A stretch of 64,000 bases of DNA. It comes from Ceratotherium simum simum. Its lineage: Eukaryota > Chordata > Mammalia > Perissodactyla > Rhinocerotidae. Every line of letters starts with the position of its first letter. Position 1 is the stretch's first letter. Location of the stretch: assembly GCF_000283155.1 (NCBI RefSeq), contig NW_004454178.1, forward strand, positions 2,330,373 to 2,394,372. Direction: 5' to 3'. The notes beneath the pieces were generated by a model that worked only from the letters and a program-made list of their open reading frames with translations, did not search any database and was not told the DNA's origin. The position numbers were made by a program, and so were the translations under genes. This document shows, in pieces, positions 57,780 to 64,000 of the stretch.

Positions 57780-58922
57780 CATTATCCCCTACCCCTACCC
57801 GTACTGGGACTTCCACAGGCTCATTCCTAGGTCTCCCAACTCTCTCATTCTTAACTTCTCATAAGGTGATCCCATCCCTGCCTATCACTTCAACTGCCAC
57901 CTATAAATAGGTCATTCCTACGTTTATATGTCCTGCTCAGACTTATCCTCCAAGCACTCAACTGGGATATTGAACAGCCTAAGACAATGTCTCAAGGGTG
58001 CCTGCAAAGTATCATCTACAAAACTGAACTCATGGTTATCTCTCCCAAGCAATAACATGCTTCATTTTTTTCTATTTCAGACAAAGGCAACACCACCTAT
58101 CCAGTTATGATAACCATAAATTCAGAAATCATGCTTAATACTTTTTTTCATCAACAAATCCAGTTACAAGAACATCTCTATCTCTATCTCTATGTCCATC
58201 TCTATGTCTATCCCTATGTCTATCTCTATCTCTATCCCTTCACTTTCTTACATCACCATTCCACTCCTAGTCTAAGCTGCCATCATCTCTCAGCTGGACC
58301 ACTGCAAATAGTCTCTTAACTGGTCCCAGTCTCTACTTTGGCACCCTTTAAACTGTTCTTTTCCCTGTGTACAGGTAGAATAGTAGATTCCAAATGCAAA
58401 TCTGATCATTTGAGTCATCTGCTTGAACCCTTCAATATCTTCCCAGTGTTCTTAGGAGGAAGATCAAAATCCCTAACACGATCTCTTGTAGGCTTTGTGA
58501 TCTGAGCTTTATTTATTTTCCAGCATCATCTCAAACTTCTCTCTGCTTTGTTCTCATTGGACAAAAACCTATCTTTCTTTTGCCAGCATTCCCTTGGCCT
58601 GGCCTTTCTATATTTGGTTCTCTCTCATTGTTATGCCTTTTTCTCCCCTTTTCATCCAAATAACGACAACTTACCCCTCTATATTTTAGCTCATGTGTCA
58701 ATTTATTGAGATCCTTCCCTGGCCACCCTGACTGGCTCTAATTCCCCAGTACAAGCTTTCATAGCACCAGATAACTCTTTTTATCACACTTAATATTCTT
58801 GCAAATTGACTTACTTGTATGTTTCTCCCCTAGATTACAACCTCCACAGCAGCAGGAGATATGTCTGTTTTATACAGCATTGATTTTTATCCCCAGTCTC
58901 TAACATAGTGTTTAGTTAACAC
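57780..58922 (-). mobile_element. LINE L2, long copy, reverse strand
   Basis: Complement of L2 across about 1.1 kb: ..CTGCCATCATCTCTCAGCTGGACCACTGCAAATAGTCTC.. (58278), ..CTTCAATATCTTCCCAGTG.., ..TCCCTTGGCCTGGCCTTTC.., ..GAGATCCTTCCCTGGCCACCCTGAC.. and ..CCCCAGTCTCTAACATAGTG... The microsatellite at 58165-58240 interrupts it. Confidence 0.8.
58165..58240. repeat. (TCTATC)n hexanucleotide microsatellite
   Basis: Repeated TCTATC/TCTATG units; the 70-codon frame with alternating Leu-Tyr over 58107-58319 is a translation of this repeat, not a gene. Confidence 0.92.
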
Positions 58923-59014
58923 GTCTGCAAGTTGTGTGTGTGTGTATGTGTGTGTCTAGATGGAGAAGGAATTGTTGAAGCTAAAGGCAGAGATGGAATA
59001 AGAATACATCTTTA

Positions 59015-59268
59015 GGGGCCAGCCTGGTGGCATAGTGGTTAAATTCACGTGTTCCCTTTTGCCTGCCCGGGGTTTCCTGATTCAGGTCCCGGGCACAGAC
59101 CTACTCACTGCTCATCAAGCCATGCTGAGGCATTGTCCCACATACAGGAACTGGAAGGACCTACACCTACGATATACAACTATGTCCTGGGGCTTTGGGG
59201 AGGAAAAAAAGAAAAAGAGGAAGATTGGCAACAGATGTTAGCCCAGGGCCAATCTTCCTCAAAAAAAA
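59015..59268 (+). mobile_element. ERE SINE with 15-base target-site duplication
   Basis: GGGGCCAGCCTGGTGGCATAGTGG head, ..GAACTGGAAGGACCTACACC.. middle, one TTAGCCCAGGGCCAATC unit, A-rich tail. AAGAATACATCTTTA is at 59000-59014 and 59269-59283, a perfect 15-base duplication. Confidence 0.95.
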
Positions 59269-59349
59269 AAGAATACATCTTTATTGCTTGAAACCTTAAT
59301 AAATTCCCCTCTCTTTCTTCCTTATCTTTGTCTTCATCATCATCATCAT

Positions 59350-59545
59350 CCACTAATATTTACTGAATGCTTGCCATGTGCCAGGCATTAGCCTACGGAC
59401 TTTACATGCATTAATCAAAGCATTATCTCATTTGCCCCATTTTTCTTAGGAGAAACTGAAGCTCATCAAGGAGAAGGCATCAAGGTGGGGTTGTAAGTTA
59501 AAATCCAAGGCCGTCTGATTCCTGAGCCCGAGGCCATATTGTCTC
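59350..59545 (+). mobile_element. MIR SINE
   Basis: ..AATATTTACTGAATGCTTGCCATGTGCCAGGCATTAGCC.., ..TACATGCATTAATCAAAGCATTATCTCATTTG.. and ..GAGAAACTGAAGCTCATCAAGG.., the MIR core. An ATC trinucleotide run at about 59334-59350 precedes it. Confidence 0.82.
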
Positions 59546-60535
59546 CCAATCTCACAGGCCTGACTTGACTTGCACCGTCTGCAGGAAACTGTCTCTAGTT
59601 TTACCCCTGAGAATTAGCGCACGTTCAGTCATCATTCTGTACCACAAGCTAGTACTTTTGTGTAGCACCGATTTCTCACTTTTATTATAGTTGTTTATGA
59701 CCTACCTTCCTCTTTGAGGCAATTACCAAGCCTATTCCTCTCTGTATCTCCAAACAGCGACTAGAACAGCGATTTAAACATGACAGATGGTCAAAAACAT
59801 GAAATCATTACATAACCATGCTTATTTAACTGGGGTTGGGTGTGGAAAAATAACGATTCTTACAGAAATCCACGTTCCTGGGCTCAAGTGCCAGAAAATT
59901 GCTATTGAATCAGAATGAGGTACAGCTCAGGCGTCATGTTTTTGTAAAGTTCCTCAGGGAATCCTAAGCACAGAAAGTTTGGGGGACTCATTAAAATTTG
60001 ACAGGACTCTCCCAGCCCGGACAGCTGGAGTCTATAACATGAGGCTGCCATGTGGACACATGGACGTGTTCCTGGGTCATGACTCAGTGCATTGCCGTGA
60101 AATTCTGTCAATTGGAGAGAGTTACAGAGAGCCAACTTCTGTTTCAGAGTCTGGAAGATTTGATTCCTACTGTTTGATGCACTCCCCGTGATATTTGTAA
60201 ATTAAGAATCCTGCACTTCAAGTCAGAGATAGAATTAAGATAATATAAAGATTTTATTAATATATTCTATTTCCCAAATTTGAAATTATTCCAGAGATAA
60301 TATCTAAGGGTGTATTCTCTCTTTAAACAATGTCCTTTTAAAATTCAAAGGTATTTTACATCAATCCTAACTTTAAGTAATGTTCTGCAGCATCTGACCC
60401 AGCTGTCAGTGTCCCTTTACCAGAGTCCGTTCTTTGTGAGACCTATTCCTCTCTAAAGATTGTGTTCCAATATAAAATGAAAATGCAAATTTCATTCTTG
60501 TAAAGTTCTTGGAAGTGATATCCTATGAATAGTGT
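59546..60535. other. Unassigned intergenic sequence
   Basis: No gene or repeat recognised; overlapping frames on opposite strands at 59902-60191 have no features. Confidence 0.5.
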
Positions 60536-61306
60536 ATTCATTTTCTAATTGCTTTTTCTAATTGTTGCTATAACAAATGATCACAAACTGAATGGTTTAC
60601 AATAGCATATATTTATTATCTTACAGTCACGGAGGGGAGAAGTCCAAAAGCAAGTCTTATGGGGCTCAAATCAAGGTACCAGCAGGGATGTGTTCCTTTA
60701 GGAGGCTCCAAGGAATACTCTATTCCTTGCCTTTTCTAGCTTCTAGAGGCCTTCTGCATTTCTTGGCTCACGGTACCCTCCAGAAATGTCATCACTCTGA
60801 CCTCTGCTGCCATCATCACATCTTTCTCTGATTTTATACACTCTTGCCTCTATTTTATAAGGACCCTTTTTCAGTGCACTCTGCTTCTGCAGCCCAGGTT
60901 TGGTTCCCGGAAGCAGAACCATACGACTCATCTGTCAGTAGCCAGGCTGTGGTGGTGTCTCACATAGAAGAACTAGAAGGACCTACAACTAGAATGTACA
61001 ACTATGTACTAGGGCTTTAGGAAGGAAAAAAAAAAAGAGAGAGAGAGGAAGATTGGCAATAGATGTGAGCTAAGGGTGAATCTTTCCCAGCAAAAACAAA
61101 TTAAAAAAACAAAAAAACTCTACTTATAAGGACCCTTGTGATTGTGGTGGGTCCATCTAGATAATCCAAGATAATCTCCCCATTGCAAAAATCCTTAACA
61201 TAATCACGTCTGCAAAGTCCCTCTTACTTTTTAAGGTAAAAAATTCACAGATTCTGGAAATTAGGATATGGACATCTTGAGGGGGTGGGTATTAGCCTAC
61301 CATGAA
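60536..61306 (-). mobile_element. MLT1-type LTR split by an ERE
   Basis: Left part 60536-60868: ..TTGTTGCTATAACAAATGATCACAAACTGAATGG.., ..AGAAGTCCAAAAGC.., ..CTTGCCTTTTCTAGCTTCTAGAGG... Right part 61124-61306: ..GGACCCTTGTGATTG..., ..GATAATCCAAGATAATCTCCCCATTGC.., ..TTAGGATATGGACATCTTGAGGGGG... Together these form one MLT1 LTR in reverse orientation, interrupted by the nested SINE. Confidence 0.88.
60869..61123 (+). mobile_element. ERE SINE (older subtype) nested in MLT1, 14-base target-site duplication
   Basis: TTATAAGGACCCTT occurs at 60855-60868 and 61124-61137, exactly at the point where the MLT1 sequence resumes. The body carries the ACTCATCTGTCAGTAGCC block shared with the ERE at 13187. 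The 5' part of the head is shortened: the unit begins at TTCAGTGCACTCTGC. Confidence 0.95.
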
Positions 61307-61635
61307 TAATATCTCAATTAGACTCTCTGATGCCTGAAACCTCAAATAAAGGGCAAGAAAATCTAGCTTTCAATTCATTGCATTGAGTGATTTTTTAAAA
61401 GTATATATATGTGCATAATATAGATTGGTAAATGATGGTGTGATATTGTGATTTAAAATAAAATATATATATTTGGTCTTCCTTTCTGTTTCTGGCACAG
61501 AGCTCCTAAAACCCTTGGAATTTCCTAAATGATAAGATCTATAAAAGTGTCTTGATATTCATAACAAATCCCTTTCAACCACACCTGAGCTTATGTTAAT
61601 AATGTGACTTTTGGAAAACATTTAAGAATGCGGGC

Positions 61636-61888
61636 TGGAGCCAGCCTGGTGGCATAGTGGTTAAGTTCACATGCTCCGCTTTGGTGGCCCAGGGTTTGCA
61701 GGTTTGGATCCCGGGCATAGACCTACACACCACTTATCAAGCCATGCTGTGGCAGCAACCCACATACAAAATAGAGGAAGACTGGCATGGATGTTAGCTC
61801 AGGGACAATCTTCCTCAAGCAACAAGAGGAAGATTGGCAACAAATGTTAGCCCAGGGCCGATCTTCCTCACCAAAAAAACAAAAAAAG
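61636..61888 (+). mobile_element. ERE SINE (short form)
   Basis: GGAGCCAGCCTGGTGGCATAGTGG head, GGTTTGGATCCCGGG B-box-like region, CATACAAAATAGAGGAAG, two TTAGC(T/C)CAGGG units and an A-rich tail. Confidence 0.92.
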
Positions 61889-61891
61889 ATT

Positions 61892-62520
61892 GGAGGCTGG
61901 TTGCCAGGAAATCAGCCATGTGATTGGAGGGTTGAACTTTCAGTACCCCCCAGACCTCAGGGGCTGGAGGTTGAATCAATCACCAATGGCCAATGATTTA
62001 ATCAATCATGACTATGTAATGAAGCCTCCAGAGAAACCCAAAACAATGGGGTTCAGAGAGGTTTGGCGTTGGTGAAAATGTAGACATTGCGGCACAGTGG
62101 TGCATTCAAAGAGCATGGAAGCTCTGCACCCCTTCCCACATACTTTGGCCTATGTGTCTCTTCCATCTGGCTGTTCCTGAATTATATCCTTTTATAATAA
62201 ACTGGTAATCTAGTAAGTAAAATGTTTCTCTGAGTTCTGCGAGCAGCTCTAGCAAATTTATCAAACCCAAGGAGGGGCTCATTGGAACCTCCAGTCTATA
62301 GCAGGTTGATCAGAAGCACAGAAGCACTGGGCAGGTGACTGGCATCTGAATGTGGGGGGGAGGGCAGTCTTGTAGGAATGAGCCCTTAACTTGAGGGATC
62401 TGATGCCATATCGAAGTAGAGAGTATCAGAATTGAGTTGAACTGTAGGACACCCAGCTGGTGTATGAGAATTGCTTGGTGGTGTGGAAAAATCCCCCAGA
62501 CACTGGAATTGAGAACAGAA
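61892..62520 (+). mobile_element. Probable LTR of an old endogenous retrovirus
   Basis: A familiar dispersed mammalian repeat: ..CAATCACCAATGGCCAATGATTTAATCAATCATGACTATGTAATGAAGCC.., ..CATGGAAGCTCTGCACCCCTTCCCACA.., a TATATCC..TTTTATAATAAACTGG poly-A-like region at about 62187-62206, then ..CTCTGAGTTCTGCGAGCAGCTCTAGCAAATT.. and ..GGACACCCAGCTGGTGT... I read it as an LTR but cannot name the family. Confidence 0.65.
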
Positions 62521-62525
62521 TATTA

Positions 62526-62572
62526 GATGGATGGATGGATAGATACATATATACGTACATACATACACACAT
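62526..62572. repeat. (GATG)n / (ATAC)n microsatellite
   Basis: GATGGATGGATGGATAGATAC followed by TACGTACATACATAC-type units. Confidence 0.88.
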
Positions 62573-64000
62573 AGAGTTTACAAATTGCCCAAATCAACTT
62601 TAACTAGTAAATCACATAGAACTCTGAGGGTCTAGAAAAGTCTCAATTGAGATGATCAAAAATGGCAGTTGAGACTTGAGACCCCATGAGAGAGCCTCTT
62701 TCTGTGTACAATGTACTTCTTCCTTCAGAGGCAGGGCCTCCTAACTCCATACACATGCACTCCACTTTCATAACATCAGGAAAATTACCTTTTATAAGCA
62801 TCTGCTTTTTAGTATCTAAAGCACAGTTTTTTTAAGAACAGGTGTGGAGGACAGTAACATAGCTCCCAATTTGTCAGGTAACTGAAGGTCATTCAAAAGA
62901 AATCAGGAGTCATTGAGAAAAAAAATTTTTTTTTTCCTTTGGATCCTCAATTGGCTTTGAATAGAATTTTAGACTTGAACCTGTATTTTTTATGTTTTTT
63001 TTTTTTATGTTTAAATGTCATGGATTTCCACATTTTTTTCTGTCCCCCTAAAAAGCCTGTAAGTTTAGGAATCAGATCGCAAGGATGGATATGAAAGGCT
63101 TGGTTGTCGCTGTGCTGACAATTTCCATAAACGTCTTCCTTTTCTCCTCCTTAACTTCAATTCTTTCCCTTATTTTTTTTAAAGGAAAATAATAGTTTTC
63201 AAAGTGGTGGGGCACAGTTATCTAATCTTGATATAAATTTTAGTGGACATAGTTTTTAGACAAGCCAAGTAATGTTCTGAAACTCAGACTCAACTACGTG
63301 CAACGATGCTCACTGAAGTTGACTCAATTTAACTAAAATAAGAAACCATTTATTTGCTTGATTACTTACCGATTTTATTATAAGACACTGAGCTTAATTT
63401 TTTTTTTTTTCTACCAAAGCATGGTGTGGAAATTTATAGACGAAGCTCTGAAAAGCAGAATATCCATCATTCTGACAAGTTCTAAACCCACAGTGTATTT
63501 TCTGGTGCACATATAAAGATCAGCCTTTCTGTAAGAGTTAACAGTTCTATAATGTTTCTTGATAAAAAAAGTATGCTTATTAAATTGATAACAGAGAGTA
63601 ACCGCATTTTAAACTAGTCAGTCTCTTTCCCTCTCTGCCTCCATCAGAGCACCCATCGCCCCTCCGCCCCCACTTCCTGGGGTGATCCCACCACCTTATC
63701 TTTATTAACTTTGGTCCAGTATTAATGTTAACTGATTCCTAGCTTTCACTCTTACTGTGACTGAAAATGCAACTGAACTCCATCTTTCAACAAATTGATG
63801 ATTGCAGAAGCTATTTATTGGAAATCCCCCAAATATGTAATTTACTCTGCATTTGGAATCTCCTGTGATTAATAAAAAAAATATTTGGAGATTGACGGCT
63901 ATAAGGAAAGAGGACCCTAAATGAATTGGATTTGTATCACTGTTTCTGCTTGATAATATTTGTCAAGCAAATTCATAGAAAAAAACATCCAAAGTGGGTT
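62573..64000. other. Unassigned terminal stretch
   Basis: No gene, RNA or repeat that I can name. Poly-T runs occur near 62929 and 62998. Confidence 0.5.

Noticed and set aside
58165..58240. CRISPR-like array
   Set aside because: Short tandem units without spacers; a microsatellite in a mammalian genome.
58107..58319. Leu-Tyr repeat protein
   Set aside because: Translation of the (TCTATC)n microsatellite.

Overview
This is non-coding mammalian nuclear DNA, AT-rich and full of transposable elements. I see no host protein-coding exon, no functional RNA gene and nothing bacterial. The best taxonomic marker is a tRNA-derived SINE present in twelve copies. It has the form of the Equine Repetitive Element (ERE) family: a head like GGGCCGGCCC..GTGGC.TAGTGGTTAAG, a body with GGAAGAT..GCA..GATGTTAGCTCAGGGC, and an A-rich tail. 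This points to a perissodactyl (horse family, possibly rhinoceros or tapir). I cannot choose the species from sequence alone.

Layout. 1-15 kb: the 3' end of a young-looking L1, EREs, an older L1 3' half (2.76-4.73 kb), a composite tRNA-Glu/RTE-like SINE (8.4-8.8 kb), and a patchwork of ancient LINE sequence with an ERE inside an L1 (11.2-13.8 kb). 15-25 kb: an L2 split by an MLT1 LTR, MIRs, a small CpG-rich patch with an inverted repeat near 20.0 kb, an MLT1D-like LTR, and an ERE holding a 100-N assembly gap. 25-39 kb: two LTRs that look related but lie on opposite strands (25.1 and 35.9 kb), a third solo LTR (36.9 kb), a TIR-bearing DNA transposon (32.8 kb), an AT-rich satellite-like stretch, MIRs, and an L2 split by an unidentified insert. 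39.2-46.15 kb: the main element, a class I (gammaretrovirus-like) endogenous provirus of about 6.9 kb with both LTRs, a primer-binding site resembling tRNA-Arg, recognisable gag, protease, RT, integrase and env-TM, and many disabling lesions. 46-64 kb: a reverse-strand L1, several L2 copies on both strands, an MST LTR inside an L2, two further LTRs, an MLT1 split by an ERE, and microsatellites.

Nothing here forms a host operon or pathway; the only genes that worked together are the dead retroviral ones. The most useful observations are the provirus structure, evidence that the N gap is an assembly artefact inside one ERE insertion, nested insertions that order the activity of the families, and a few unassigned elements. 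Family names for repeats come from remembered consensus features and should be confirmed with RepeatMasker/Dfam.
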